64,000 nt of DNA from NCBI GenBank assembly GCA_902583265.1, contig CACHVD010000002.1, positions 1 to 64,000 of the forward strand. The letters are read 5' to 3'. The notes beneath the pieces are model-generated. The model searched no databases. It was not told the DNA's origin and was given only the letters and a program-made list of their open reading frames with translations. Positions within the stretch are counted from its first letter, which is position 1; each line of letters opens with the position of its first letter. A program made the position numbers and the translations under genes. The stretch comes from an uncultured Prochlorococcus sp. Its GTDB lineage: Bacteria > Cyanobacteriota > Cyanobacteriia > PCC-6307 > Cyanobiaceae. Positions 39,800 through 49,900 of this stretch are shown here, in pieces.

Positions 39800-40873
39800 T
39801 TAAATTTCATCCATTATTTTTTCTCCGATTTCACTGCAAGATAAAACTTCAGAAGACCCATCAGCTAAATCTGCTGTTCTAAATCCTTTTGATAAAACTT
39901 TATCAATGGCAGTTTCTAAATTTTCTGCAGCTTCTTCTTCATTTAATCCAATTTTTAACATCATGGAAGCAGATAAAAGCATTGCTATAGGATTCGCTAT
40001 GTTTTTACCAGCTATATCAGGAGCCGAACCATGAACAGGTTCAAAAACTCCTGGGCCATTATTGTTTAGAGAAGCAGATGGAAGCATACCAATAGAACCA
40101 GTTAACATTGCGGCTAAGTCGCTTAAAATATCTCCAAATAAATTACTTGTTAAAATTACATCAAATTGACCAGGATCTCTAACTAATTGCATCGCTGCAT
40201 TGTCAACGTACATGTTGCTTAGAGATATATTTTTATCTTTTGAGGTGATATTTAAAACTGTATCTCTCCACAATTGACTAACCTCAAGAACGTTTGATTT
40301 ATCAACAGAACATATTTTTTTATTTCTTTGGTTAGCAATTTTTATTGCTATTTCAGATATTCTCTCTATCTCGGTCGAATCATAAACCATAGTATTGAAA
40401 GCTTTTGGGATTTTTGTATTTGTTATATGTCCTCTTGGGTTTCCAAAATAAATTCCGCCTATTAATTCTCTTACAACAATAAGATCTACATGCTCAACGA
40501 TTTCTTTTTTTAATGTACTTGCTTCCAATAGAGATTTTCTTATTTTGACTGGCCTGATATTTGCGAAAAGGTTTAAGGCAGATCTTAACTTTAGTAACCC
40601 AGTTTCTGGCCTTAATTCTCTTGCAAGAGAATCATATTTAATATCTCCAACACATGCTAAAAGTACTGCATCACTTTTTTTGCATTGATCTAGTGTCTCA
40701 TCTGGAGCAGGAGTACCATATTTTTCATATGCTATCCCTCCAAATAATTTTTCAATAATCTCAATATTGAAATTATGATTTTTTGAAAGCTTTTTTAAAA
40801 CTTTTTTTGAAACTTCTGAAATCTCTGGTCCAATTCCATCTCCTGACAATAAAACAATCTTATATTTCTTCAT
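39800..40873 (-). CDS. leuB: 3-isopropylmalate dehydrogenase
   Basis: Leucine-pathway decarboxylating dehydrogenase, 357 residues. It opens with the family start YKIVLLSGDGIGPEI, has RPETGLLKLRSALNLFANIRPV (read in two parts, about 86-107), VVRELIGGIYFG (about 134-145) and the metal-site NLFGDILSDLAAML (about 245-258). It heads a group with lpxD 28 bases upstream on the same strand, ending 89 bases before prk. Confidence 0.97.
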   Translation of the reverse strand: MKKYKIVLLSGDGIGPEISEVSKKVLKKLSKNHNFNIEIIEKLFGGIAYEKYGTPAPDETLDQCKKSDAVLLACVGDIKYDSLARELRPETGLLKLRSALNLFANIRPVKIRKSLLEASTLKKEIVEHVDLIVVRELIGGIYFGNPRGHITNTKIPKAFNTMVYDSTEIERISEIAIKIANQRNKKICSVDKSNVLEVSQLWRDTVLNITSKDKNISLSNMYVDNAAMQLVRDPGQFDVILTSNLFGDILSDLAAMLTGSIGMLPSASLNNNGPGVFEPVHGSAPDIAGKNIANPIAMLLSASMMLKIGLNEEEAAENLETAIDKVLSKGFRTADLADGSSEVLSCSEIGEKIMDEI

Positions 40874-40901
40874 TTAAATTTTTGTTTAATAGAACAATAA
40901 A

Positions 40902-41936
40902 TTATTGCTTGTCTAATTGTCTAAGTTTTTTTGCTAATTCTGGTAATTTTTTAAAAATACTTGAACTCCTTAGCCATGATTTATTTTCCATCGCGGGGAA
41001 ACCACTAATTACCTTGCCATCTTCTATGTCACAATGGATTCCGCATTTTGAACTCGCAGTGACATTATTACCAACTTTTACTCTATTATTAACTCCAACT
41101 TGCCCTGCCAAAATAACTCCATCTCCAATATTTGCTCCTCCAGCGATACCAACTTGAGCTGCAAATGCACAATTTTTTCCAATTTTTACGCCATGCCCTA
41201 TTTGTATTAAATTATCCAATTTTGTTCCCTCATCAATAAAAGTAAATCCAACTGCTGGTCTATCAATACAACAATTAGTTCCAATTTCTACAAAACTCAT
41301 TATTTTTACACCACCTTTTTGCGGCATCTTTACCCATTTGCCATTTTCAGGAATAAAACCAAATCCCTCTGATCCAATAACAGAATTTGAATTAATTACA
41401 CAATTGTTTTTTAGAGTGGTATTTTCGTAAATAACACAATTTGGATGAATTATATTATTATTGCCTATTCGAACATTGCCTAAAATTGATGATCCAGGAA
41501 GAATATGATTATTGTCTCCAATTACTGTATTTTCTCCAATATAGACATTAGGTCCAATATGGCAATCTGCTCCAATTATTGCTGTTTTATCTATAACTGC
41601 TGAAGCATGAATTCCTGGTTTGAAATTGATAGTTTTATATAAATAATCCAATACTTCTGCAAATGCAATTCTTGGATTTTTAACGATTATGTTTGATATA
41701 TTGAGTTTCTTTAGGGCACTAACGATTTCATCGTTGTTAGAAGTTATTATTGCTGATGCTTTAGTTTGATCTAATTTTTCTTTAAGAATATTATTTTCTT
41801 CTAAAAAAGATATTTGATGTTTAACTGCAGCATCTAATGAGGCAGCATCATCTATATTTAAATCTTCGAAAATATTGGCACTAATAAAATTTGAATTTCC
41901 TTTTTTTATTAGATCAACTAAATCACTTAAAAGCAT
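40902..41936 (-). CDS. lpxD: UDP-3-O-acyl-glucosamine N-acyltransferase
   Basis: Lipid A biosynthesis enzyme of 344 residues. After an N-terminal uridine-binding domain (about residues 1-100), the left-handed beta helix has many hexapeptide repeats (IGADCHIGPNVYIGENTVIG, read as repeats, about 118-230). The catalytic histidine lies in IQIGHGVKIGKNC (about 237-249). Its presence implies that this organism makes a lipid A-type lipopolysaccharide. It follows proB in the minus-strand run. Confidence 0.95.
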   Translation of the reverse strand: MLLSDLVDLIKKGNSNFISANIFEDLNIDDAASLDAAVKHQISFLEENNILKEKLDQTKASAIITSNNDEIVSALKKLNISNIIVKNPRIAFAEVLDYLYKTINFKPGIHASAVIDKTAIIGADCHIGPNVYIGENTVIGDNNHILPGSSILGNVRIGNNNIIHPNCVIYENTTLKNNCVINSNSVIGSEGFGFIPENGKWVKMPQKGGVKIMSFVEIGTNCCIDRPAVGFTFIDEGTKLDNLIQIGHGVKIGKNCAFAAQVGIAGGANIGDGVILAGQVGVNNRVKVGNNVTASSKCGIHCDIEDGKVISGFPAMENKSWLRSSSIFKKLPELAKKLRQLDKQ

Positions 41937-41956
41937 TTTTCAGTTTTAATTTTTTT

Positions 41957-43039
41957 CTAAGAGAGAGCGAGAACATCTCTATGTACGACAATTATCGAGG
42001 AGTTGTTATTTTCTTTATTATTTAAGATACTTCTTAATTTGTCGCTACTTATTGATACTAAACCTTTTGCAACTTCTTTATCATTTGTATTTACGATTTT
42101 AACTGCCTGATTAATCATAAAGTTTCCTTCTACATTCTTAACACCAACCGCTAAAAGTGAGGCACCTTTTTTTTTAATTGCAAAAGAAGCGCCATCATCT
42201 AAAGTAATTTTCCCTACTGTTTGAATTGCATGTGAAAGCCAACTTTTTTTGTTTCCAATAGGTTTTTCTACTGGATAAAATAAAGTTCCAATTTTATTAT
42301 CATTAAATATTTCAATTAAGTTTTTTTTATTAGTTCCATCAACTAGTTGGACTTCGACTCCTCCTTTTGTAGCTATTTCTGCAGAAATTAATTTTGTAGC
42401 AATACCTCCTGTTCCCCATTCATTATTTGAGTTTTGAATATTTTTATCTTTAATTTCCTTTAATTCACTATTATGAACTTCTTTAATAGGTTCTGCATCT
42501 TTATTATTACGTGGATCTTTTGAGTATAGATTTTCAATATCGGTTAATAAAATAAGCTTGTTAGCATTTATAGCCAAGGCAACTAAAGCAGAGAGGGTAT
42601 CATTATCTCCATATTTAAGCTCTTCATTTGCTACAGTATCATTTTCATTTACTATTGGAATAACATTCAAATCGATTAATCTTTTTAAAGTTTTAGAAGC
42701 GTTATTAAAGGATTCTCGTGAATTGAAATCAGCTTTAGTTATTAAAATTTGAGCAATATTAAGACCTAATTTATTAAATACTTTATCGTATAAGGACATT
42801 AAATTAACTTGACCTACTGCAGCAGTAGCTTGAAGGGTACTTAAATCATTTGGTCTTGTTTTAATTTTTAACTTTTGGCAACCTAATCCAACGGCTCCAC
42901 TAGTTACTAAAATTAACTTGTTTCCTCTTGAAATAAAACTTTTAAAGGATCTAGAAAGGTTTTCAATAACTTCTTCTGTAGATGTTTCCTCTGTTCCTCT
43001 TAAAATACTAGTACCAATTTTTATAACCCAAGTTTTCAT
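41957..43039 (-). CDS. proB: Glutamate 5-kinase
   Basis: First enzyme of proline synthesis, 360 residues. The amino-acid-kinase domain starts [11 protein letters not shown] (about residues 5-15), with VTSGAVGLG (about 45-53), [11 protein letters not shown] (about 135-145), [11 protein letters not shown] (about 147-157) and [14 protein letters not shown] (about 165-178). A C-terminal PUA domain (about 270-355) is present, as in E. coli ProB, and relates to feedback control by proline in that family. It overlaps the start of the YqeG-like gene by four bases. Confidence 0.96.
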   Translation of the reverse strand: MKTWVIKIGTSILRGTEETSTEEVIENLSRSFKSFISRGNKLILVTSGAVGLGCQKLKIKTRPNDLSTLQATAAVGQVNLMSLYDKVFNKLGLNIAQILITKADFNSRESFNNASKTLKRLIDLNVIPIVNENDTVANEELKYGDNDTLSALVALAINANKLILLTDIENLYSKDPRNNKDAEPIKEVHNSELKEIKDKNIQNSNNEWGTGGIATKLISAEIATKGGVEVQLVDGTNKKNLIEIFNDNKIGTLFYPVEKPIGNKKSWLSHAIQTVGKITLDDGASFAIKKKGASLLAVGVKNVEGNFMINQAVKIVNTNDKEVAKGLVSISSDKLRSILNNKENNNSSIIVVHRDVLALS

Positions 43040-43530
43040 TTTATAAAATGAGAAATTAATTTTTCTATTGTTAAAGTTAAATTAAATTTTATAGGCAAGC
43101 CATCTCTATTTAATCTCTTAACTAATATTGTTTTTATATCACATCTATTCCCAACAATAATATCTGTAAAAATTCTGTCGCCAATAATGGCTATTTTTTT
43201 TGGCTCTCTGCCAATTTCTTTGATAGCAGACAAAGTTACTTTTTTTCTAGGTTTTGATGCATTGTATTTATATCTTAAATTTAATTCTTTCGCTATTTTT
43301 GCGATTCTTTTTTTTGATGGATTATTACTTATTAGATAAAGGGAGAAAAGTTTTTTAGATTCTATGATCCAATTTTTTACAGCTTTTGGGATCATATTTG
43401 ATTTTCTATTTATTAGAGTCCCATCCACGTCTAGCAATAAAGAATTAATTCCTTTTTTTTGTAAATCAGATTGAGAAATATTATATATTGGTAAGTTTGA
43501 ATCCCAATTGATTTTTAGGATAGATCTCAT
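43036..43530 (-). CDS. YqeG family HAD phosphatase
   Basis: HAD-superfamily (IIIA) protein of 164 residues. The nucleophile loop is [10 protein letters not shown] (about residues 32-41), motif II is [11 protein letters not shown] (about 65-75), a lysine lies in SKPRKK (about 93), and the acidic motif [15 protein letters not shown] is at about 114-128. In plants and cyanobacteria YqeG relatives include phosphatidylglycerophosphate phosphatase (PGPP1-like), so a role after pgsA in phosphatidylglycerol synthesis is attractive but unproven. Sits between proB and the DUF3727 gene. Confidence 0.82.
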   Translation of the reverse strand: MRSILKINWDSNLPIYNISQSDLQKKGINSLLLDVDGTLINRKSNMIPKAVKNWIIESKKLFSLYLISNNPSKKRIAKIAKELNLRYKYNASKPRKKVTLSAIKEIGREPKKIAIIGDRIFTDIIVGNRCDIKTILVKRLNRDGLPIKFNLTLTIEKLISHFIK

Positions 43531-43535
43531 TTATT

Positions 43536-44072
43536 TTAAGAACTTCTTTTTTCAAGCTCAGTTTCAATCAAAGGCTGAATTTTATCGAACTCATCATCTT
43601 CAACTAATAAGGCACCTTTGTCTTTTAATTTACCCACAATAAAAAAAGGATCTAGTGGTATATATAAGCCATATTCTTGGTCAAAAAGATTAAAGTTAAC
43701 GAGCAATTCATAACTCTCACTATCATCATCGACGTAATCTTCTTCTAATTCATCGAAAATTGGTTCTTCAAGTTCTCCTGATACTGTTAATGTAACTGCT
43801 GATCTTATAAGCCTTAAATCATGTTCTTGAAGGACTGCTTCAGCATTTTTAAGTATTTGTTCATTTTTATCTATTTTCTCAATTAGTTCAGGATCATCTT
43901 TTTCATTTATCTTAAAAAGACTTACTGGTGTATCAACTGGCGTTAATAAAGCATATTCTTGGCCTTCAACACTTACTAATTGTTCAAGATAACAAAAAAG
44001 CTCGTTTCCATTTGAGTCATTTAATAAAAGAGTCTGTGCATCATAATTATCATTTGAATTGGCTTCTTTCAT
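43536..44072 (-). CDS. DUF3727 (DUF1292-like) protein
   Basis: Acidic protein of 178 residues. The first part (about 14-50) resembles the small DUF1292 fold (LLNDSNGNELFCYLEQLVSV, seen in part), and the second part (about 85-175) is the cyanobacterial DUF3727 domain, with LYIPLDPFFIVGKL (about 142-155). No signal peptide or membrane helix is seen. Function is unknown; it sits five bases upstream of the YqeG gene and 26 bases after ruvX, in a conserved-looking minus-strand run. Confidence 0.8.
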   Translation of the reverse strand: MKEANSNDNYDAQTLLLNDSNGNELFCYLEQLVSVEGQEYALLTPVDTPVSLFKINEKDDPELIEKIDKNEQILKNAEAVLQEHDLRLIRSAVTLTVSGELEEPIFDELEEDYVDDDSESYELLVNFNLFDQEYGLYIPLDPFFIVGKLKDKGALLVEDDEFDKIQPLIETELEKRSS

Positions 44073-44098
44073 TTAAAAATTATCTATCCTTTTTAATA

Positions 44099-44560
44099 CT
44101 AATATTTTATCTGACGTTTACCAGCTATTTCTTCTAATTCAGGACCTTCTTCGATCCATTGTTCAAGTATGATTTTTGCTGAAAAACTATCAATCAATCC
44201 GGATTTATCTTTTTTTATTCCAAATCTTTCTGAAGATTCCCAAGTTGAACTATGTTCGTTGACAAAAGAAAATGGAAGCTTTAATTCATTTGAAAGTAAT
44301 TGACCGTAATTTTTACAATCAATAGCTTGAGTGGTCATTTGACCTTCCTCATCTAGCGGAATACCCACGATAAAACCGGTCAAATTAAATTCATTTATAT
44401 AATTTCTAATGATTTTAATCTCTTGATTATTTTCAAATCGCTTTACTGCTGGAAGTATATTTGATGTTATGCAGAGGGGATCACAATAAGCTAATCCTAT
44501 TCTCTTGGTACCTATATCCAAACTCAAAATTGACTTGGGTTTGGGTTTGCAAAATTTCAC
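44099..44560 (-). CDS. ruvX: RuvX/YqgF family Holliday junction resolvase-like protein
   Basis: RNase H-like nuclease of 153 residues. It opens with the YqgF signature [18 protein letters not shown] (about residues 12-29), has [15 protein letters not shown] (about 62-76) and [11 protein letters not shown] (about 98-108), carrying catalytic acidic residues. In bacteria it is linked to pre-16S rRNA 5' processing and possibly junction resolution. It overlaps the upstream unknown gene by four bases. Confidence 0.9.
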   Translation of the reverse strand: MKFCKPKPKSILSLDIGTKRIGLAYCDPLCITSNILPAVKRFENNQEIKIIRNYINEFNLTGFIVGIPLDEEGQMTTQAIDCKNYGQLLSNELKLPFSFVNEHSSTWESSERFGIKKDKSGLIDSFSAKIILEQWIEEGPELEEIAGKRQIKY

Positions 44561-45612
44561 TTTGTTTTTAATGGAAAAGGAGATGGATATGGATTACCTT
44601 GTGGACTTAATTTTTCAAAGATTGATTCCAAAGATTGATTTATTATATTTACTTGTTTGGCTTCATTCTTAATAATTGTGTTCCTAATAAGAATTATTTC
44701 TTGATTTTTTTCTTTGATATTACACTCTTCTAGAAAAACATTTAATTGAGAATTTTCTTTATAGGTTTTTAAATATGAAACAGGTGCTTTTTCAAAAAAT
44801 CTTTTTATAAATTCTTTTAAAATAGAATTAAATCTCTCATCCCAATATCTACTTATAGTTAAAGTATAAATTTTCTCATTTTGATAATTAATATCTTTTA
44901 AAATTGTACATAAAACTGAATTTTCATATATTAATGCACCACTCTTAGAGTTATTTCTTTTAAGAATGTCGTCTTGATCAAAATCTAAAGTATTTCTTAT
45001 TAAGGGAGATTGATTTGATCTTATGAAATTAACTATTTTTAATATATTTTGTTTATTAATGTTTTGGAATTCATTAATTAATGTATAGGCATTAGTATTT
45101 TGATTTGTAGGTTTATTTAGATCAGAACCATCCCAAAGGATTATCTCTCCTAAAGGTTGAAAGCCTAATTCTCTTGAGTTTGATATGAGGTCAACATTAT
45201 TTATATCTGAATTAATTATCCAACTTGAAGTTTTGATTTCTTTTATTGAGATAGATTTTTTTATCAATCCTAAAGTTAATTGTTTATCTGTTAAAGAACA
45301 CTTGCTATTAATCAACTTGGGCTTAGATATTTTTAAGCAAGTCTCTTTTTTGTTTAAAGGAAAAATATTCAAATAACCAATAATTTCGTTTCCATATATA
45401 GCAATTATGCATTTATTTTTATTTTTCTTAAGATTATTCAAGAAGATTTTTAAGTCATCAAAGGTATTTATAATTGCCATCTTTAAAAACCAATTATTCA
45501 ATTCCTTATTTTTAATATCTATTAAAAGATTAATGTGCCGTATATGGAGTTCTTCAAAAGTTACTTCCATTCCTTTTTTAGATTGAAAAGAATAAGAGGT
45601 ATCTTTTTTCAT
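44557..45612 (-). CDS. Uncharacterised protein with GNAT-like halves
   Basis: Protein of 351 residues, rich in Asn, Ile and Lys. The first half has an acetyltransferase-like strand pattern ([19 protein letters not shown], about residues 70-88, followed by a long helix), and the second half (about 210-310) has similar beta strands with [21 protein letters not shown] conserved-looking Pro-rich tail [13 protein letters not shown] ends the protein. No acetyl-CoA loop is clear, so activity is uncertain. Overlaps ruvX by four bases. Confidence 0.7.
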   Translation of the reverse strand: MKKDTSYSFQSKKGMEVTFEELHIRHINLLIDIKNKELNNWFLKMAIINTFDDLKIFLNNLKKNKNKCIIAIYGNEIIGYLNIFPLNKKETCLKISKPKLINSKCSLTDKQLTLGLIKKSISIKEIKTSSWIINSDINNVDLISNSRELGFQPLGEIILWDGSDLNKPTNQNTNAYTLINEFQNINKQNILKIVNFIRSNQSPLIRNTLDFDQDDILKRNNSKSGALIYENSVLCTILKDINYQNEKIYTLTISRYWDERFNSILKEFIKRFFEKAPVSYLKTYKENSQLNVFLEECNIKEKNQEIILIRNTIIKNEAKQVNIINQSLESIFEKLSPQGNPYPSPFPLKTK

Positions 45613-46779
45613 TTACTTTTTTTCTCTTATTAATACTATAGGGGTTTTTTCATCTCCATTGCCAGCTGGATTAGATAATAAGTTTCTTTTAAGTATTTTA
45701 TTTACTTTTTTATTTGAACTTGCTAAGACTTTCACACGTCCAAGATCATTAACATCGACAACAGCAACATCTATATTTAGATAGTTCGAGACCTCCTTAC
45801 AAAATAAATCCGCATTGAGGGGACCCATTACTATACTCTTGTCGTAAGGTGCAACTGTGCCGCTTATATCATCAATGAGGGATGATTCTGAACCAGTTAA
45901 CCTATAAAACATACCTTTAATCCCAACTAATTTGAAGAGACATCCAACAAATAGTGCAAAGGTTATTCTTGAGACTCCGATTCTATTTATTAATAATTGC
46001 ATGCCGCAAGCTGTTGCTAGACTGCTTGTAGGGTGAAAAAAATAACATAAAGCTTTCGAAAATAAACTATATTCTAAATTTTGAGGAGAAATATATCTAT
46101 TTTGCATAATTGCTAGCGGACTCTCACCGATAGTTAAAATATCATTTTTTTCTACAATTCCTTTGCAGTATTCAATTACAGTATTTACTGGATTATCAAA
46201 GCAACCAAGTAAATCAGTTTTAATAGCAAAAGCTTTATATTTATTATTTATTGGAATTTCAAAAACTTCTTTCGACCTTTGTTTTTGACCATCTAAATTA
46301 ATTAAGAAACAATCCTTATTATTTGAAATACCAAAATGTCCATAGTTCTCCCAATATATTTTTAACCATAGATATTTTATTTTTTTTCTAAAATTATTAT
46401 TGCTAAATTTATAAATGATTCTTACAAATAATTCTGAATTTGACTTGATAATTGTTGTTGGCCAGTAATTATTCAAATTCTTAATTTTATTATTTTCATA
46501 TATATAAATGTCCTCTTGATAATTAAAATTTCGGCAATATTCGTTACCTTTACTTTTAAAAAAATCTAATTCAAAATCTATATTAGATACCATCGTCTCT
46601 TTGGTTTTACTTTTATTAGTTATTTTTAAATCAATAATTAATTCGTTTAAACCATCCTTTTTTTTGATTTTGTAATTTATAGGTACCAGATTTAACTTTG
46701 ATTTGGGTGAGTTTTTAATATATAAATCTGAAAGAATTAAAAAAATTAAAAGAACTAAGAGGATATTTATTAATATCAT
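45613..46779 (-). CDS. F420-0:gamma-glutamyl ligase (CofE)-like protein
   Basis: Protein of 388 residues with an N-terminal membrane anchor (about residues 2-20), a beta-rich domain and a CofE-like C-terminal half: IPINNKYKAFAIKTDLLG (about 185-202), ILTIGESPLAIMQNR (about 222-236) and DDISGTVAPYDKSIVMGP (about 310-327). CofE adds glutamates to F420-0, but cyanobacteria of this type are not known to make F420 by the standard route and no other F420 gene is in the window. The true substrate is open. It directly abuts the GNAT-like gene. Confidence 0.78.
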   Translation of the reverse strand: MILINILLVLLIFLILSDLYIKNSPKSKLNLVPINYKIKKKDGLNELIIDLKITNKSKTKETMVSNIDFELDFFKSKGNEYCRNFNYQEDIYIYENNKIKNLNNYWPTTIIKSNSELFVRIIYKFSNNNFRKKIKYLWLKIYWENYGHFGISNNKDCFLINLDGQKQRSKEVFEIPINNKYKAFAIKTDLLGCFDNPVNTVIEYCKGIVEKNDILTIGESPLAIMQNRYISPQNLEYSLFSKALCYFFHPTSSLATACGMQLLINRIGVSRITFALFVGCLFKLVGIKGMFYRLTGSESSLIDDISGTVAPYDKSIVMGPLNADLFCKEVSNYLNIDVAVVDVNDLGRVKVLASSNKKVNKILKRNLLSNPAGNGDEKTPIVLIREKK

Positions 46780-46801
46780 TTTTTTAAATCAATTTTTGTT
46801 T

Positions 46802-47338
46802 TTATCTTTTTTTTTCAGAAATGATACTGTTGTATTCATTAAAACTTTCTACAGAAAATGTCGTATCTTCTATATCAATTCCCTTTAGTTCTCCTATAAC
46901 TTTGTTTAATTCATCTATATTAATCATTCCATTTTTATCATATTGCACTTCTCCATCACTATTTAAGATAATGGTTTGTGGAATTAATCCGTTCCAATAA
47001 TAATTAGGTTCATTTCTAGTATCAGACTTTTCCTTAGTCTGCAATTCATCAGTAGTTAAAGCAATGATATCTATATTATTTCTCCATATCAAATCTAAAC
47101 CGGATATTATCGGAGCCATTGATTTACTATCTGAGCTGTCGTCAAGATAAAAAAATAAAACTGCGACTCTTTTATTTTTTAATGATTCCTGAAGAGTTGT
47201 CTGGGGCGGAACTATAGCCCCATTACCTGCGTATATAGGAAAGATGTTGCCATCGTAACTATCAGAATCTCTAGAGGCATTTGCTTTATATGGACTTAAG
47301 AAAATTAATGCTATTAGGATCCATTGAACTATTTTCAT
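46802..47338 (-). CDS. Exported thioredoxin-fold protein lacking CXXC
   Basis: Protein of 178 residues with a signal peptide (hydrophobic core about residues 6-17, cleavage near NAS at about 22). The rest fits a thioredoxin fold: RVAVLFFYLDDSSDSKSMAP (in part, about 58-77) occupies the position of the active-site loop but has no cysteines, and IPQTIILNSDGEVQY (about 124-138) gives the cis-proline strand. Redox activity through CXXC is therefore excluded. It probably acts in the thylakoid lumen or periplasm as a chaperone or assembly factor; this is inference. Confidence 0.78.
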   Translation of the reverse strand: MKIVQWILIALIFLSPYKANASRDSDSYDGNIFPIYAGNGAIVPPQTTLQESLKNKRVAVLFFYLDDSSDSKSMAPIISGLDLIWRNNIDIIALTTDELQTKEKSDTRNEPNYYWNGLIPQTIILNSDGEVQYDKNGMINIDELNKVIGELKGIDIEDTTFSVESFNEYNSIISEKKR

Positions 47339-47351
47339 TAAAGTTTAAAAC

Positions 47352-48968
47352 TTACTTTGAACTTGATCTTCCTAATCCTTGAAGGATTCCTTTCCCAACT
47401 AAACCGATAGCTTTGCCAACGACCTTTGTAAGGAAAGTTACGAAAAGATTACCGATATATTTTACAGCAACTTCTAACTGAGGTGCTACGGCATCTCTTA
47501 TCTCAACTAACAATGTAACTTGTTTTTGTAACCATTCTAGATTCTCTAATTCTTTCTCCCTATTTTCATTTTTGAAGTATCTGGTAAATTTTTTATCGAT
47601 AATATCAATATATTCTCGTTTACTCTCATACAAGTAGATAGGCATATAAATATAATCATGCCAGCGATTAAAGTTATTAATATTATTTCTAAATCTTTCA
47701 AAATTTCTTGTCGATTGTAATTCGGGATTTATAAGTACAGTCCTTAATTCAGGCCAAGAAGAACAAATATTAAAGATTTCAGAAGCTAATAAATTACAGT
47801 TCCTTATTGTCCAATTTGAAATTATATTTTCAAGGATTAAAAACGATTCTGTTTCATATAGAGGGAGTAATTTTCCATCATAGTCAAGAGCTTCATTTTT
47901 AATAATTGGATCAATAAACATTATTGATTCATGTGATTCTTTATCTATCTCTTCACAACTTACCTCACTATAAATAAAATCATTTATTGAAATAGATTCG
48001 CTTCCTTTTTTTAATCGAAAATAGCTGTCTGTAATATTTGAAATTGTATTAACTTTAAGTTCCTTTATGAGAGAATTTAAATCATCTTTAAAATCTTTCT
48101 CCTTATAGTTTTCCTTTATATTTTTTACTAAATTATTTAACTCATCTAACATTTTGCAAATTAGTCTTGAAATGAATTCTTTCTTTATCCCAGAGAGAAT
48201 TATTGATGAATTATTAAATTCAACCTGTAAGTTAGTTGAGCTATACCTTTCTTTTAGTCTATCTAAAATTAAATTCCATATTTCTGTAGTGTTTTTATCT
48301 TTAATGAATACAGTGTTCTTATTTTCAAGATTAATTTCATTTTCAGTGTAAACTGCCTCCGTATAAAGTTCTAGTGAATTCCCCCATAAGAAAATTAGAA
48401 AAGATTTTGCAGTAATAAGTTCTCTTAATCTTCCTTTTAAAATGAATTTATAAAATTCTGGTGTTGAATCAGAGTTTACATATTTGAATATATAATTAAT
48501 TTCAGAATCTATTTGTTTAAGACCTGAAGTTAGAATTTTTTGACTAAAAGAAAGAGGCTTATCTTTGTTTAATTTAAACCTAGAATTATTTTCAATATCA
48601 AATACCCTTCCTCCATTTAAAATGGTATCAATAGATTCAAGAACTTTTTCTGCACTGGGATTTAAAAGAAAACCTTCAGCATTTAATGACGGAGTGGTAT
48701 TCGCTTCATATACAAGTTCGCCAGAAAGAATTATAAGAAAATTTGACTCATCATATCTTTGTCTTAATTTTAATAATTCTAACCTTATAAGATCTTCTGA
48801 TTGAAAATTAAGAACATTCCATATAACTAGGTCCGGAGTTTTATCACCTATTCCATTATTAAAATTAATGTCTAAATTTTGGTCCAGTGACGTTAACTTA
48901 AGCGATAAAGATTCTGCTATTAAGCTTGGAGCAATAATCAATATCGATTTTTTTGAAATTAATTCCAA
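47352..48968 (-). CDS. DUF3685 (Ycf55-related) protein with a receiver-like N-terminus
   Basis: Protein of 538 residues. The N-terminal 120 residues resemble a response-regulator receiver: a beginning KKSILIIAPSLIAESL, a strand with DLVIWN where the phospho-accepting aspartate should be, and LLNPSAEKVLESIDTILNGG at the end. The aspartate is not in the usual place, so phosphorylation is unlikely. The remaining part is the DUF3685 domain, related to red-algal plastid Ycf55, with a small hydrophobic C-terminus (FVTFLTKVVGKAIGLVG, about 510-526). Function is not known. Confidence 0.78.
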   Translation of the reverse strand: MELISKKSILIIAPSLIAESLSLKLTSLDQNLDINFNNGIGDKTPDLVIWNVLNFQSEDLIRLELLKLRQRYDESNFLIILSGELVYEANTTPSLNAEGFLLNPSAEKVLESIDTILNGGRVFDIENNSRFKLNKDKPLSFSQKILTSGLKQIDSEINYIFKYVNSDSTPEFYKFILKGRLRELITAKSFLIFLWGNSLELYTEAVYTENEINLENKNTVFIKDKNTTEIWNLILDRLKERYSSTNLQVEFNNSSIILSGIKKEFISRLICKMLDELNNLVKNIKENYKEKDFKDDLNSLIKELKVNTISNITDSYFRLKKGSESISINDFIYSEVSCEEIDKESHESIMFIDPIIKNEALDYDGKLLPLYETESFLILENIISNWTIRNCNLLASEIFNICSSWPELRTVLINPELQSTRNFERFRNNINNFNRWHDYIYMPIYLYESKREYIDIIDKKFTRYFKNENREKELENLEWLQKQVTLLVEIRDAVAPQLEVAVKYIGNLFVTFLTKVVGKAIGLVGKGILQGLGRSSSK

Positions 48969-49046
48969 GACTAGATTTCTTATCTCTTATACAAAATTAA
49001 CTAACAATTACTGCAAATACCAGCCTTAAATTAATTTTTTACTCTT

Positions 49047-49814
49047 TTAGGCGTAGTAATTTCTGTTTAAATCAAAGTCATTTAATCTCTCTGATGACAG
49101 TACATTATTCGCTTCGTTAATCGTGAATTTATTTTCATATAGAGCTTTACCTACAATTACTCCAAAAAGTCCAGAATTTTCAAATTTTACTAACGATAAT
49201 AAATCAGAAATTGAACCAACACCTCCTGATGCTATTACTGGAATATCAGTAATATCAAGTATGCTTTTTATGAATTCTTCATTTGTTCCTTCTAACGTCC
49301 CATCTGTATTTATATCTGTAACAATAAAACTAGCAATTTTAAATGAAGAAAACTCCTTTACTAGATCTGTGGCTAAAATATTAGATTGCTCAAGCCAACC
49401 CCTTGTACTAACTTTTCGATCTTTTGCATCTATACCAACAATTATCCTTCCAGGAAATTTATTTGATAACTTTTTAACTAATTCTTTATTTTCTATTGCA
49501 GAGGTTCCCATGATAACTTTCTCAATACCATAAGAAAATAATTGTTCTATCCTTTCTTGAGACCTTATCCCCCCTCCTATTTGGATAGGTATGTTAACAG
49601 TATTTGCAATCTTTTTTATTGATCTATCGTTTGTTGGGGATCCAGTTTTTGCGGCATCCAAATCAACAATATGTATGTATTTTGCCCCTTCGCTTTCCCA
49701 AAATTTAGCCTGCTCATGAGGCTCTCTGGTGAAGTCTTTTCTTTTATTAAAGTCGCCTTTAAAAAGTCTAACACACTTACCATTCATTAAATCAATTGCT
49801 GGTATTAGGTCCAT
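49047..49814 (-). CDS. hisA: HisA, phosphoribosylformimino-AICAR ribotide isomerase
   Basis: Histidine synthesis isomerase of 255 residues with a (beta/alpha)8 barrel. Visible are IPAIDLMNGKCVRLFKGD (about residues 4-21, the catalytic Asp), HIVDLDAAKTG (about 48-58), IQIGGGIRS (about 77-85), FIVTDINTDGTLEG (about 161-174, second catalytic Asp) and VIASGGVGS (about 193-201). Divergent from the epimerase gene at 49901. Confidence 0.97.
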   Translation of the reverse strand: MDLIPAIDLMNGKCVRLFKGDFNKRKDFTREPHEQAKFWESEGAKYIHIVDLDAAKTGSPTNDRSIKKIANTVNIPIQIGGGIRSQERIEQLFSYGIEKVIMGTSAIENKELVKKLSNKFPGRIIVGIDAKDRKVSTRGWLEQSNILATDLVKEFSSFKIASFIVTDINTDGTLEGTNEEFIKSILDITDIPVIASGGVGSISDLLSLVKFENSGLFGVIVGKALYENKFTINEANNVLSSERLNDFDLNRNYYA

Positions 49815-49900
49815 AGAATCATCCTTTTCATTAATTACTTATTAGTAGTACTATTCAATATGTAATTCTATTTAAGATTACTACTTCAGTTAAATATTTT

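Noticed and set aside
49123-49533. 136-residue open frame opposite hisA
   Set aside because: It lies wholly inside hisA on the other strand; its composition follows from the antisense of a conserved enzyme and it has no motif.
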